NCBI RefSeq assembly: GCF_024448955.1
Contig: NZ_JAMOIH010000002.1
Span: 272,776 to 336,775, forward strand
DNA: 64,000 nucleotides
DNA from: Stutzerimonas stutzeri
Lineage (GTDB): Bacteria; Pseudomonadota; Gammaproteobacteria; Pseudomonadales; Pseudomonadaceae
Direction of reading: 5' to 3'
Shown piece by piece: positions 22,439 through 31,607 of the stretch. Each line of letters opens with the position of its first letter. The stretch's first letter is position 1. The notes under the pieces are model-generated. The model saw only the letters and a program-made list of their open reading frames with translations, searched no databases and was not told where the DNA came from. The position numbers and the translations under genes are program-made.

Positions 22439-24001
22439 TCAGCTACCGCGATTGCGCAACTCGTGCATGCGCGCGAGCTGACGCTCGAGCAGGGAGGGAT
22501 AGGGTTCGAGCAGGCGCTCGACGCAGCAGGCGCCCTCCGGGCTGGCGATCGGGCGGATGCGTGCGCGTTGCCGGATCAGGTTATCTTCACCGATACCGCG
22601 CTCGACCAGCAGCAGGTTACGGCTGTGCTGCGACATGGCCAGCGCTGCTTGTGCCGGCTCGCTGAGCAGCAAGTCGCCCTGGCTGAGGTCGTAGAGACCT
22701 TCGCCCTGGGTCAGGCCCAGCTGCAATTGCAGGGTGATGCCGCTGTCGGCGACTTCGATCTGCAGCGCATGTCCGAGCGCACGCATCAGCTCACCGCAGC
22801 ACAGCGCGTGGGTCAGGTAGTTCTGCTCGTCGTCCTGGCTATGGAACAACATCAGGCTGCTGCCATCGTTGAGCGTATGCAGCTCGGCCTGATAGAGGGT
22901 CGCTGCCTGCTGCAGGCAGTCCCGGTAGCGCTGCAGCAATTCGGTAAGCCGCGCGCGCGGCAGGCGGCGAAGTTGCTCCTGAGCGCCGAGCTGAATCGCC
23001 AGTACGCCGCTTTTTGTCGCCGCGACTGGCGCTGCGGGTAAGGCTATTACAGGTGCGCGAGTCGGGGTAGATACCGGTTCTGGCTTGGTTTCTTCCAGCG
23101 GCGGGTCGTCATGGAAGGGATCGAAGTCATCGGCTTCGATGGGCGCGTCTGGCCGGTAGTCGTCAGCGCGCGGGTAGTCATCCTCATCTTCGAGACGATC
23201 GTCCTCGAGATGCTCGTGGTCTGCATCAGTGGTCACCACCGGCAGGTCGATATGCGCCGAGTAGATATCCTGCATGCTGTCGCCCAGCTCGATCTCCGGC
23301 TCGGGCTCTTCTGGCACCAGGCGGGCCTGCAGTTGCCGCGCGAGATCACCGATCTCATCCTGCCGACCCGCACCGGGGGCAGGATCGTCCGGGTCGCGCA
23401 GCCATAGGCGCAGCTGCATCAGAGGCAGCGAGAGTTGCCGGCCCAGGCGCATGCTGAGCATCAGGGTCAGCGCCAGAAGGATCAGGCTGAGCAGGCCCAT
23501 GCTCTGCAGGCTGATGGTCATCGGCTGCTGAAGCTGGCGCATGTCGAGGCTGATGCGCAGATGCCCGGCAATCACTTCCTGGAAGCTGATGGGAGTGGAA
23601 TAAAGACCTTCCTCGTCGCCCAGCAGGTTTCTCGGCGGGCGTGTTCCCGATTCCGCCAAGATTCGGTTGTCGACGCTGTAAACCGCTGCGTGCGCCACCA
23701 GCGGGTTCTTCACCAGGTTACTCAACAGCACGTTGAGGCTGAGGATGTCATTGGCCACCAGCAGATCGGTCGCTGAGGCGGCTGTCTGGGTGATCAGGCT
23801 CTGACCCAGCGCATCGGTATGCTGCTCCATGGCGTGCTTGAACTGCATGCCCATGACCCAGGCATACATGATCAGCGCCAGGGCGACCAGCAGCAGCGTG
23901 TGACTGGCTATCCGCAGCACCAGCGGGACGCGCCGCTGGCGTAATGCACGATAGATCAGCAAAAAGAAATTGTCGGGTTTGACGGATGCGGGCCGGTTCA
24001 C
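22439..24001 (-). CDS. YtjB/SMP-like membrane protein with C-terminal extension
   Basis: A 520-residue inner-membrane protein. The first helix (about residues 25-50, LVLRIASHTLLLVALALIMY), a periplasmic region and a second helix (LQSMGLLSLILLALTLMLSM) form an SMP_2/YtjB-like module. A HAMP-like linker with LPLMQLRLWLRDPD follows. Then comes an acidic linker (DADHEHLEDDRLEDEDDYPRAD) and a cytoplasmic domain near residues 350-520. The GTG at 24001 precedes NRPASVKPDNFF. It is divergent from serB, as E. coli ytjB is adjacent to serB. The C-terminal domain is not one I recognise; its layout (sensor plus HAMP) recalls signalling proteins. Confidence 0.75.
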   Translation of the reverse strand: MNRPASVKPDNFFLLIYRALRQRRVPLVLRIASHTLLLVALALIMYAWVMGMQFKHAMEQHTDALGQSLITQTAASATDLLVANDILSLNVLLSNLVKNPLVAHAAVYSVDNRILAESGTRPPRNLLGDEEGLYSTPISFQEVIAGHLRISLDMRQLQQPMTISLQSMGLLSLILLALTLMLSMRLGRQLSLPLMQLRLWLRDPDDPAPGAGRQDEIGDLARQLQARLVPEEPEPEIELGDSMQDIYSAHIDLPVVTTDADHEHLEDDRLEDEDDYPRADDYRPDAPIEADDFDPFHDDPPLEETKPEPVSTPTRAPVIALPAAPVAATKSGVLAIQLGAQEQLRRLPRARLTELLQRYRDCLQQAATLYQAELHTLNDGSSLMLFHSQDDEQNYLTHALCCGELMRALGHALQIEVADSGITLQLQLGLTQGEGLYDLSQGDLLLSEPAQAALAMSQHSRNLLLVERGIGEDNLIRQRARIRPIASPEGACCVERLLEPYPSLLERQLARMHELRNRGS

Positions 24002-24160
24002 AGAGCGCGGCTCTACTCTTAAGGAAAGTGCCGCGCAGTATACGGAAAGCGCACTGGCGGCTGAAGGTCCCTCGGTCAAAGCAGACGAATTGCAGAGTGC
24101 CGCCGTCGACTCGTGGCAGGTGGCCGTCCAGCGTGGTGCGCCGCGGTGGGCCGGCTGTTG

Positions 24161-24166
24161 TAGAAT
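24161..24166 (+). promoter_or_regulatory. Candidate -10 box (TAGAAT) for serB
   Basis: TAGAAT followed by GCCCGCC lies 31 bases before the serB TTG, and a good TAGGAG ribosome site lies at 24184-24189. I see no convincing -35 box 17 bases upstream, so this is only a plausible sigma-70 site. Confidence 0.35.
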
Positions 24167-24196
24167 GCCCGCCTTCTTTGCCATAGGAGTTGCGCC

Positions 24197-25411
24197 TTGC
24201 GCGAAATCGTCCTGATCAACATCACCGGGGAAGATCGCCCCGGGCTGACCGCGGCCATTACCGGCGTGCTCGCCCAGGGGGGCGTGAATATCCTCGATAT
24301 CGGTCAGGCCGTGATTCACGACACCCTGTCGTTCGGCATCCTGGTCGAGATCCCGGATACCGAAGGCGCTTCTTCGGTGCTCAAGGACGTGCTGTTCATG
24401 GGCTACAAGCATGATCAGCAGGTGCGCTTCACCCCGGTTGCTGAGGAGGACTACCAGCAGTGGGTCGCTGGCCAAGGAAAGCCTCGGCACATCGTCACGC
24501 TATTGACTCGCAAGGTCACCGCAGAACAGTTGCAGCGAGTCAGCTCGATCACTGCCAAGTATGGCCTCAACATCGATCACATCGACCGTCTCTCCGGTCG
24601 CCAGCCATTAGATATGCCAGAGGAGCTCGGTAAGGGTTGCATCGAGTTCTCGGTGCGCGGCGAGCCCGCTGATACGGCGGCGCTGCGTGCGGAGTTTCTT
24701 AGCGTGGCGCAGGAGCTGAACGTCGATATCGCCTTTCAGCGCGACTCGGTGTTCCGACGCAATCGCCGGCTGGCGGTGTTCGACATGGACTCGACGCTGA
24801 TCGAGGCGGAAGTGATCGACGAGCTGGCCAAGGTGGCCGGCGTCGGCGATCAAGTGGCGGAGATTACCGAGCGTGCGATGCGCGGCGAACTGGACTTCCG
24901 CGCCAGTTTCAAGGAGCGCCTGGCGCTGCTCGAAGGCCTGGAAGAGTGCGCGCTAGCTGAGGTCGGTGCCAGCTTGCGGCTTACCGAGGGCGCCGAACTG
25001 CTGTTTGCCGAGCTGAAGCGGCTGGGCTACAAGACCGCGATCCTGTCCGGTGGCTTCACCTATTTCGCGCGCCAGCTGCAAACTAGGCTCGGCATCGACT
25101 ACGTGTACGCCAACGAACTCGAGATCGTCGACGGCAAACTCACTGGCATCGCCCAGGAGCCCATCGTCGACGCTCAGCGCAAGGCCGATTTACTACGCGA
25201 GCTCGCCGAGCGGGAAGGCTTGCGCCTGGAACAAACCATCGCCGTCGGCGACGGCGCCAACGATCTGCCCATGCTCGGATTAGCCGGGCTGGGTGTGGCG
25301 TTCCGGGCAAAACCCTTGGTCAAGCAGTCGGCCAAGCAGGCGATTTCAACCCTGGGGCTGGACGGGATTCTTTACCTGCTGGGGTTCAGGGACCGGGAAG
25401 GGACGGAGTAA
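24197..25411 (+). CDS. serB: SerB, phosphoserine phosphatase
   Basis: Last step of serine synthesis. The 404-residue product has two N-terminal ACT-like regulatory domains (about residues 1-80 and 95-175; the first opens with IVLINITGEDRPGLTAAITG), then a HAD phosphatase with VFDMDSTLIEAE (D196, D198), ILSGGFTYFA and AVGDGANDLPML. The double-ACT form is usual in pseudomonads and mycobacteria. The TTG at 24197 is chosen because TAGGAG stands seven bases before it and the protein begins MREIVLINITG. It is convergent with fimX; an inverted AGCTGGAAGC pair lies in the gap. Confidence 0.97.
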   Translation: MREIVLINITGEDRPGLTAAITGVLAQGGVNILDIGQAVIHDTLSFGILVEIPDTEGASSVLKDVLFMGYKHDQQVRFTPVAEEDYQQWVAGQGKPRHIVTLLTRKVTAEQLQRVSSITAKYGLNIDHIDRLSGRQPLDMPEELGKGCIEFSVRGEPADTAALRAEFLSVAQELNVDIAFQRDSVFRRNRRLAVFDMDSTLIEAEVIDELAKVAGVGDQVAEITERAMRGELDFRASFKERLALLEGLEECALAEVGASLRLTEGAELLFAELKRLGYKTAILSGGFTYFARQLQTRLGIDYVYANELEIVDGKLTGIAQEPIVDAQRKADLLRELAEREGLRLEQTIAVGDGANDLPMLGLAGLGVAFRAKPLVKQSAKQAISTLGLDGILYLLGFRDREGTE

Positions 25412-25415
25412 AGGC

Positions 25416-25496
25416 AGCTGGAAGCCTGAAGCTAGAATAGGTAGTTGGGCGGCTTGACTGATTACTGACAGGCCGCAAACTGACCAGCTTCCAGCT
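25416..25496. repeat. Inverted AGCTGGAAGC pair between serB and fimX
   Basis: AGCTGGAAGC at 25416-25425 is repeated as its complement GCTTCCAGCT at 25487-25496, and the second copy runs into the fimX stop codon. This could form a 10-bp stem at the convergent ends. It belongs to the heptad GCTGGAA repeat family seen elsewhere in the window. Confidence 0.5.
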
Positions 25497-27561
25497 ATTC
25501 GTCGTCCGAAGAGAAATCGTAGTCCATCGACTGGCTCGGGCCTTGCAGATACTGCCCCTGAATGTAGCCGACACCGGCTTGCCACAGCGTGGCCAGCACG
25601 GTGGCGCTGTCGACGAAGGGGACAATGGTCTGTTTGTTCTGTTCGTGAAGGTCGGCCAGCAGCTGCTTGAGTGCTTCCTGGTTTTCCTGGCGGCTCAGGT
25701 CTTGGGTGTAGGAGCCGTCGATCTTCACGAACTCGGCATCGAGGTGCTTGAGCGTGTTGAACGGGTTCAGCACGCAGCCGAACTGATTCAGGGCGATGCG
25801 ACAGCCCAGTCCGGTTAGTCCTTGGTTGAGCGCCTTTGCCTGCTTTAGATAGGCGACGGCGTCGTTTTCATCGAGCTGGAACACCAGCGAATCAGGTGGT
25901 AGACGCGACGCCTTGAGCGCAACCCCGAGCCAGCTGAGCAATGACGGATCCTGCAAGCTGGCGCTCGACAGGTGGGCGAACAGTCGTGTGCTGTGGCCTT
26001 TGCTGCGGTGCTCGGCGAGCAGCTTGATCGAGTTGAGCAGTACCCAGCGGTCGATCCGAGTAGCCAAGCCTGCTTCTTTCGCGGCGCCGAGGAATTCCGC
26101 CGGCGGTACTTCCACACCTTGCGGGTCGAGCAGGCGCAGCAGGACTTCGTAATGCTCGTGGCTGTCACCACGCAGGCTGATGATCGGTTGAAATAGCAGA
26201 CGGAAGCTGTTCTTTTCCAGCGCCTGCTGCAGCATCGCCAAGACGTTGCCGCGGCTAGCGGCAGCGGCCAGCTCGTCGGCCGGATTGTAGATGCTCAGCG
26301 CATTGCCATCGGTGAGCTCTTCGGCACAGCGGTGGGCACGGTCGATCACGTCGCGAGCCTTGGCTGTCTGTTCATCGAGCGCGGCGGCACCGATGCTGAG
26401 GCTGGTCTGCACGGTGCGACCGCCGATTTCGAAGAGATGGCCCTCGACCTTGCGCAGCAATTTAGTCAGCGGTTGCTCGAGTTGCTGCGGCGTAGTCTCG
26501 GGTGCCAGCACCGCAAACGCGTCGTCACCGAAGCGAGCCAGCTCGGCCGTCTCTTTGAATTGCTCGCGCAGCAGCTGGGCCAACTCGGCCAGCAGACGGT
26601 CCGAGTCGCCCAGGCCGATTTCGGCTTGCAGACTGGCGAAGCGGTCGACGCGGATGTAGGCGAGGCTAGAACGCTGGGCGGCATTTACCGCGCGCTCGAT
26701 GGCGGCATCCAGCGATCCGAGGAAATGGTTGCGGTTGTACAGTCCCGTCACCAGATCCTGGCTGCTGATCTCGCGCAGTTTTTCCAGCTCGGCATTGTCG
26801 CTTTCCGCACGGATGACCACCTGTATGCACGGTTCGCCGTCATAGCTGGCCGGTGAAAAATGCATGCGCGCCTTGAAGTTGCCGCCATCGGCGCGAATGC
26901 CGCCACACACCAGTTCGGCGCTGCCTTGCAGGCTTTGATAGTTCTTCAGAAAGCCTTTGAATTCTCCCTGATCACAGGAAGCGATCAGGTCGATCATCGG
27001 CATGCCTTCGAGTTCGTCCACGTCCTCGTAGCCGAACAGGTCGAGGTAGGCTCGGTTGGCGTAGATATGCATGCCGTCGTGGACGTAAGCGATGGCGTCC
27101 ACCGAGCTGTCGAGCAACAGCTGGCAGCGCTTCTCGGCTTCACGCAGTGCCAGCTCCGCGGAGCGGCGTGCGCGGCGCTCCTCGAGGTTTGCCAGTTCAC
27201 GTTTGGCAATCAGGATCAGCCACTCGTCTTCACCCTGAGGCAGCGCGCCTTGCGCACCCAGCGCGAGGGCTTCGGTGATCGCGTCGGCATCGTTACCGTC
27301 GATCAGCTGGATGATCGGGATGTCCTTGGCATGCTTGCGGATGGCGCCTATGGCTTCCGCGGGGTCGAGATTGACGCTGGTGGGCGCGTTGATCAGTAGA
27401 TCCCAGGTCTGCTGCAGCGCATCGGCAAGATCCTCACTCGATGTGAGACGGTGCACGCGTGTCGCCTGGCCCGCGTTACGAAACAGGCTGACCAGTCGCT
27501 CGGCTTCATTCTGCGAGTCCTCGAGGATCAGCAGGCGGATGGTTTTCTTTTGCGGGGCCAT
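25495..27561 (-). CDS. fimX: FimX, degenerate GGDEF-EAL c-di-GMP receptor for twitching
   Basis: A 688-residue protein arranged REC (1-130), PAS (145-260), GGDEF (270-430), EAL (440-685), matching FimX, which supports type IV pilus assembly at the pole. Both catalytic signatures are decayed: the cyclase motif reads ARFGDDAFAVL and the phosphodiesterase motif reads YEVLLRL instead of EAL. In known FimX the EAL domain binds c-di-GMP without hydrolysis. It is encoded directly downstream of the PilZ-like gene (63 bases). The ATG at 27561 starts MAPQKKTIRLLILEDSQNEA. Confidence is high because order and architecture both match. Confidence 0.93.
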   Translation of the reverse strand: MAPQKKTIRLLILEDSQNEAERLVSLFRNAGQATRVHRLTSSEDLADALQQTWDLLINAPTSVNLDPAEAIGAIRKHAKDIPIIQLIDGNDADAITEALALGAQGALPQGEDEWLILIAKRELANLEERRARRSAELALREAEKRCQLLLDSSVDAIAYVHDGMHIYANRAYLDLFGYEDVDELEGMPMIDLIASCDQGEFKGFLKNYQSLQGSAELVCGGIRADGGNFKARMHFSPASYDGEPCIQVVIRAESDNAELEKLREISSQDLVTGLYNRNHFLGSLDAAIERAVNAAQRSSLAYIRVDRFASLQAEIGLGDSDRLLAELAQLLREQFKETAELARFGDDAFAVLAPETTPQQLEQPLTKLLRKVEGHLFEIGGRTVQTSLSIGAAALDEQTAKARDVIDRAHRCAEELTDGNALSIYNPADELAAAASRGNVLAMLQQALEKNSFRLLFQPIISLRGDSHEHYEVLLRLLDPQGVEVPPAEFLGAAKEAGLATRIDRWVLLNSIKLLAEHRSKGHSTRLFAHLSSASLQDPSLLSWLGVALKASRLPPDSLVFQLDENDAVAYLKQAKALNQGLTGLGCRIALNQFGCVLNPFNTLKHLDAEFVKIDGSYTQDLSRQENQEALKQLLADLHEQNKQTIVPFVDSATVLATLWQAGVGYIQGQYLQGPSQSMDYDFSSDDE

Positions 27562-27624
27562 GGCAGCAGCTTTGGAACGCGCCGTAGACGGGGCGTGGGG
27601 GGCTAAATAACGATGAGCCGCAAT

Positions 27625-29454
27625 CTACAGCGTGTTCCAGAGTGAGTCAAAATCTTCACCCCGTGGCGCTGCCTGGGTTGTCTTGGCTGTGATCGGCTTC
27701 TCCTGGGGAGTGGTCCCCAGGCCTACTCGCTGGAATTCGAACTGGTTATAACTGCTGGTCCCCGTCTGGCGGCGGCAGAGGAGCGCGCGCTCCTCGTCGC
27801 CATTCTGGTTGATCTGCACCTTCTGCCCTTCCTGAAACGGCAGGCGCGGCACGATGAGGGCTGCCGGTCGGGAGATCACGCTGATTTCCGGTAGCAGCAA
27901 GGCGCGCAGATACTCGCTGCCCTGCTCGGTCTTGCGCAGCAGACGCAGGCCGCAAGGTTGGGCATGCGGCGCGATGAGCTCAACGCCCATCTGTGGTCCG
28001 TGCCCGCGGACTTGGCGGATCCAACGCACTACTGCGACGCTCCAGGCCTGGCTGGTCGAATCCTGCAGGCCGAGCAGTTCGCCTGCCTGGAGTTGCGCCG
28101 GAACCTCGCCCGGCCAGGATAGACAGTAGCCGCCGGGGCTGTGGTCGACCAGCTGCACCTCGAAAGTCGGGTACGACGCGTCTGCCGGCGGCTTTTCAGG
28201 TTTGTCCTCGGCGGTCGTAGGCGCAGCGGTGTTTGCCAGGACGGGCCGGACGAACTCGATGTGGTCGCTCGGCAGAATGCCGTCCTCGTTGATCGCCTGC
28301 GCGTCGAAAGCGACGGCCCAGACATCGGGCGCCGCATTGTTCAGTTTGTACTTGGCGGACTGAGCGGCTTCCGGCCGTTTCAGCAGATCGGCGAACGACC
28401 GTTGCCCCGCCAGGTGGTAATGCAGTGCACTCATACCGATGCACAGTTTCATCCGGCCTTGCGCTGGGGTGCGCTGGAAGCTGCGCTCGGAAATATCTCC
28501 CCAGGCGGCGCATAGATGTTGCAGGAGATCGGGGCTCAAGCCTTCAGGCATTGCAAGCGCGCTGTTCTCGGGCGGCTGCGATGGGGATTGCAGGTGTAGC
28601 TGGATGGCATTGACCAGGCCATGCGGATCGATGCCGAGCAGGTGGAGTCGCTCTTCGGCGGCAAACAGCGATCGATAGCGCGGCGGGTGATCGACGCGTG
28701 ACGACAGGCAGAACAGGCTCGACGGACTTTGCCCGGACTGCAGGCGAATCAGTGCGCTCCAGGGCTCTAGCACCTCAGCCAACTGCGCGATGTTCTGCTG
28801 GCGCATCTGGTTGCAGCGGGCGCTGCCGACCATGAGGGCGACGATGTAGCTCTGTTCGATGCTCATGCCTTTGACGCGATAGCCGAGGTCGTCGCGCACG
28901 AGGGTGCGGTGCACGCCACGCTCGCTAGCGATGGCGTACAGCTGGTGAAGTTCGAGCCATAGCCCATCGGGTGTCGGGCTGTACAGCTGCGTCGAGCGAA
29001 CCAGCATCGCGCAGAGGCTGCGGACCGCGCGCTGCAGGGCAATGATGAGCAGTTGCTGGGATTCGCGTCCGGTCTGCGACGACAGCTCGACGGAGATCAG
29101 CTTGTAACCGGTGGCAAGGTGGTTCTGCAGCGCCTGGCACAGGCTGGCGACCTTACGCGGCTGTTCGCTGAGGACGATCGGCTGATTGACGAAGTAACGT
29201 TCCAGGGCCTTGCAGACCATATGGATTTCCGGTCGCAACAGTTCGAGCAGTTGCAGCCGGCCCTGGGCGGTGGTGCGGAGTCGGTTGAGTTCCTGGATGG
29301 CCTGGTACAACTGTCGCGCGGTTTCGCCCAGGTTTGCCTTGGGCAGGCCGGAAAGCCAGCGCCGGACGCCGCGTATGCTGGGTTCGCAGAAAGACAGCCC
29401 CTGGCAATCCGGCGTCGGTACGCGCAACAGCGATGGCTGACTCTGGTTATCCAA
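27625..29454 (-). CDS. FimX-adjacent cytoplasmic protein with PilZ-like C-terminal region
   Basis: A 609-residue soluble protein conserved next to fimX (from memory PA4958; sometimes annotated 'molecular chaperone'). Near residue 435 a segment, LVDHSPGGYCLSWPGEVPA, resembles the D/NxSxxG element of PilZ domains, followed by GELLGLQD and a WIRQV strand. This makes c-di-GMP binding possible but unproven, since no clear RxxxR precedes it. The large N-terminal part (residues 1-400) is helical and unassigned. The TTG at 29454 is chosen because GGAG stands eight bases upstream; a longer frame to 29949 reads through psd antisense and lacks a ribosome site. It is probably co-transcribed with fimX. 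Confidence 0.75.
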   Translation of the reverse strand: MDNQSQPSLLRVPTPDCQGLSFCEPSIRGVRRWLSGLPKANLGETARQLYQAIQELNRLRTTAQGRLQLLELLRPEIHMVCKALERYFVNQPIVLSEQPRKVASLCQALQNHLATGYKLISVELSSQTGRESQQLLIIALQRAVRSLCAMLVRSTQLYSPTPDGLWLELHQLYAIASERGVHRTLVRDDLGYRVKGMSIEQSYIVALMVGSARCNQMRQQNIAQLAEVLEPWSALIRLQSGQSPSSLFCLSSRVDHPPRYRSLFAAEERLHLLGIDPHGLVNAIQLHLQSPSQPPENSALAMPEGLSPDLLQHLCAAWGDISERSFQRTPAQGRMKLCIGMSALHYHLAGQRSFADLLKRPEAAQSAKYKLNNAAPDVWAVAFDAQAINEDGILPSDHIEFVRPVLANTAAPTTAEDKPEKPPADASYPTFEVQLVDHSPGGYCLSWPGEVPAQLQAGELLGLQDSTSQAWSVAVVRWIRQVRGHGPQMGVELIAPHAQPCGLRLLRKTEQGSEYLRALLLPEISVISRPAALIVPRLPFQEGQKVQINQNGDEERALLCRRQTGTSSYNQFEFQRVGLGTTPQEKPITAKTTQAAPRGEDFDSLWNTL

Positions 29455-29603
29455 ACGGTGAACTCCGTGGCAAATCCGACGCACTGCCTGGGCTCGGCAA
29501 TGATGACAGGATCTGCTACCTGTGATGTCAAAACGCAATCTTCGGCTGACATCATAACGAACACAGAGACGTTGGCTAGCCGCAACCGACCATTGGTTTG
29601 GCT

Positions 29604-30506
29604 TTAAGGCTGTGTGAAATCGTCCACTGGAGTGACGACCGAGGGTATCGGCTTGGCCTGTCCCAGGCCTTCGCCCATGCATACCGGCGTCAGTGCCGTA
29701 AGCTGTTCGGCCCAGCTGACCTGATCCGGACCGAACAGCAGAATCACCGTGGAGCCCAGTTTGAAGCGGCCCATCTCCGCGCCTTTTTCCAGATGAATCG
29801 GCGCGCGTGCCGTTTCGTCGTAACGGGTGGTCTTGAGGGTGCGTTTGGGCGGCGTGACCAGCCCGGCCCATACGGTCTCGATACTGGCGACGATCATTGC
29901 GCCGACCAGCACCATAGCCATCGGCCCGCGGTCGGTATCGAACAGGCAAACCACGCGCTCGTTGCGCGCGAACAGCTCCGGTACGCCTTCGGCGGTCACG
30001 GTGTTCACCGAGAAGATGCGGCCCGGTACGTAGACCATTTCGCGCAGGGTGCCGGACAGCGGCATATGCACGCGATGGTAATCCTTGGGCGACAGGTACA
30101 CGGTGGCGAAGTCGCCGCCCATGAAGGGCGCCGCGCGCTCATGGTCGCCGCCGAGCAGCTCCATCACGCTGTAGCTGTGGCCCTTGGCCTGGAAGATCCG
30201 GCCCTGCTCGATCCGGCCCAACTGGCTGATGGCACCATCGCAGGGGTTGAGAATCGCGCCGGGCGTCGGATCCAGCGGGCGGGCGCCGTCTTTCAAGGCG
30301 CGGGTGAAAAACGCGTTGAAGTGCTCGTAGGCCATCGGGTCTTCGATCTGTGCCTCGCGCATGTCCACCTGAAAATGCCGCACGAACCATTTGATGAAGG
30401 TGTTCTTCACCCATGGCAGGCGGCATTCGGCAAGACAGCCGGCGAGGCGCGAGATCAGGTGGTGCGGGAGCAGGTACTGACTGAATACGAACAAGCGATC
30501 TTTCAT
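29604..30506 (-). CDS. psd: Phosphatidylserine decarboxylase proenzyme
   Basis: Converts phosphatidylserine to phosphatidylethanolamine at the inner membrane. The enzyme is a pyruvoyl enzyme that cleaves itself; the cleavage motif LGST lies near residue 250 ([11 protein letters not shown]). Other family marks are AIGNFFARALK-like [15 protein letters not shown] and the [10 protein letters not shown] block. The 300-residue product starts at the ATG at 30506 with AAGG before it. rhdA ends 11 bases upstream, so the two are one transcript; the same pairing is found in P. aeruginosa. Confidence 0.96.
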   Translation of the reverse strand: MKDRLFVFSQYLLPHHLISRLAGCLAECRLPWVKNTFIKWFVRHFQVDMREAQIEDPMAYEHFNAFFTRALKDGARPLDPTPGAILNPCDGAISQLGRIEQGRIFQAKGHSYSVMELLGGDHERAAPFMGGDFATVYLSPKDYHRVHMPLSGTLREMVYVPGRIFSVNTVTAEGVPELFARNERVVCLFDTDRGPMAMVLVGAMIVASIETVWAGLVTPPKRTLKTTRYDETARAPIHLEKGAEMGRFKLGSTVILLFGPDQVSWAEQLTALTPVCMGEGLGQAKPIPSVVTPVDDFTQP

Positions 30507-30517
30507 GGATGACCTTT

Positions 30518-31333
30518 TCATTGCTGAATCGGGGTGTCGGGCAGGTTGCCCCATTCGCCCCAGGAGCCGGGGTATCCCTTCACCTTTGGATAGCCCAGGG
30601 CTTTGGCCAGAAGGTAGGTGAAACCGGAGCGGTGATGCGTCTGGCAGTGGGTGACGATTTCCTTGTCCGCGGTGATGCCGAGCGCGACCAGCTGCTCGGC
30701 GATGTCTTCGCGAATGCGCATGGCGCGGGACGGGTCCATCGCCGCGGTCCATTCGAAATTGATCGCACCGGGGATATGGCCGCCGCGTGCCGCCAGCACC
30801 TTCTCGCCGCGGTACTCTTCGGGCGAGCGCGCGTCCCAGACGACCAGTTCCGAAGCGCCCAGCCGGCTTTCGATGTATTCCCGAGTCGCGCTCGGGCTTT
30901 CATCGAGCTGGAGTGCGACTGAGTCGCCCACGGCGTCAGGAACCTCTTGCGACAGTGGGCGTTGTTCGGCCAGCCAGGCGTGCAGGCCGCCGTTCAGGTA
31001 GTGGTAGTGACGATGACCGATGACGTCCAGCAGCCAGATGAAACGCCCGGCCCAACCGCCACCTTCATCGTCATAGACGACATAAACCGCATCGGCGCGA
31101 TGCCCCAGCGCGCCGAACATCGATTCCAGCTGGTCCTTGCCGGGCAACTTTCCCGGTGCTGGCGGCAGGCCGAGCTGGGTCCGCTTGGGGTCGACGAATC
31201 GCGCGCCGGGGATGTGGCCTTCGGCGTAGCGGCTCGCACTGGTCAGGTCGACCAGGATCAGCTCGGGGGCATCCAAACGTTCGGCCAGATCGACCGGTTC
31301 GATTACCAGAGGCAGGTTTGAAAAGGCGGACAC
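30518..31333 (-). CDS. rhdA: RhdA-type thiosulfate sulfurtransferase (rhodanese)
   Basis: A 271-residue tandem-rhodanese enzyme that moves sulfane sulfur from thiosulfate to cyanide or other acceptors. The active-site loop is HCQTHHRSG, with the cysteine near residue 230; the six-residue CQTHHR loop matches the Azotobacter RhdA type. The N-terminal rhodanese domain is catalytically inactive and has [20 protein letters not shown]. The GTG at 31333 gives [19 protein letters not shown], the family start. The frame continues upstream into a repeat element; that extension is discussed as a finding. Confidence 0.94.
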   Translation of the reverse strand: MSAFSNLPLVIEPVDLAERLDAPELILVDLTSASRYAEGHIPGARFVDPKRTQLGLPPAPGKLPGKDQLESMFGALGHRADAVYVVYDDEGGGWAGRFIWLLDVIGHRHYHYLNGGLHAWLAEQRPLSQEVPDAVGDSVALQLDESPSATREYIESRLGASELVVWDARSPEEYRGEKVLAARGGHIPGAINFEWTAAMDPSRAMRIREDIAEQLVALGITADKEIVTHCQTHHRSGFTYLLAKALGYPKVKGYPGSWGEWGNLPDTPIQQ

Positions 31334-31367
31334 GGTAAGTCTCGGGCTGTCAGAAAGGAGCCAGTCT

Positions 31368-31598
31368 AGCAGGCTGTTGAAAACGTAGGCGAGGCAGGCA
31401 ATACAAGGCGCAACGACCAGCGGGAGTAACAGCCGCAGGCTGGCCCGAAGGGTGAGCACAGCGAATCAAAACAGCCGAAGAAGCGGGCCGGGCTCGCGTA
31501 CGAGTTTAGGTGTTCTAAATGAGCATTTTGACTGGGCTCGCAACCGAGGCTGTTTTTAACGCCGTATTGCCAACGCAGGTAGTTTACAACGGTCTGCT
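31368..31598. repeat. 231-bp MITE-like element with imperfect terminal inverted repeats
   Basis: Left end AGCAGGCTGTTGAAAAC (31368-31384) and right end GTTTACAACGGTCTGCT (31582-31598), whose complement is AGCAGACCGTTGTAAAC, match at 14 of 17 positions. No transposase is encoded. The interior is a compact sequence with no stop on either strand for long stretches. Sequences with this GGCTGTTGAAAAC end are familiar to me as scattered intergenic elements in the P. stutzeri group, but I have not checked. It fills the gap between rhdA and the HDOD gene. Confidence 0.65.
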
Positions 31599-31607
31599 GG
31601 CGAAAAA

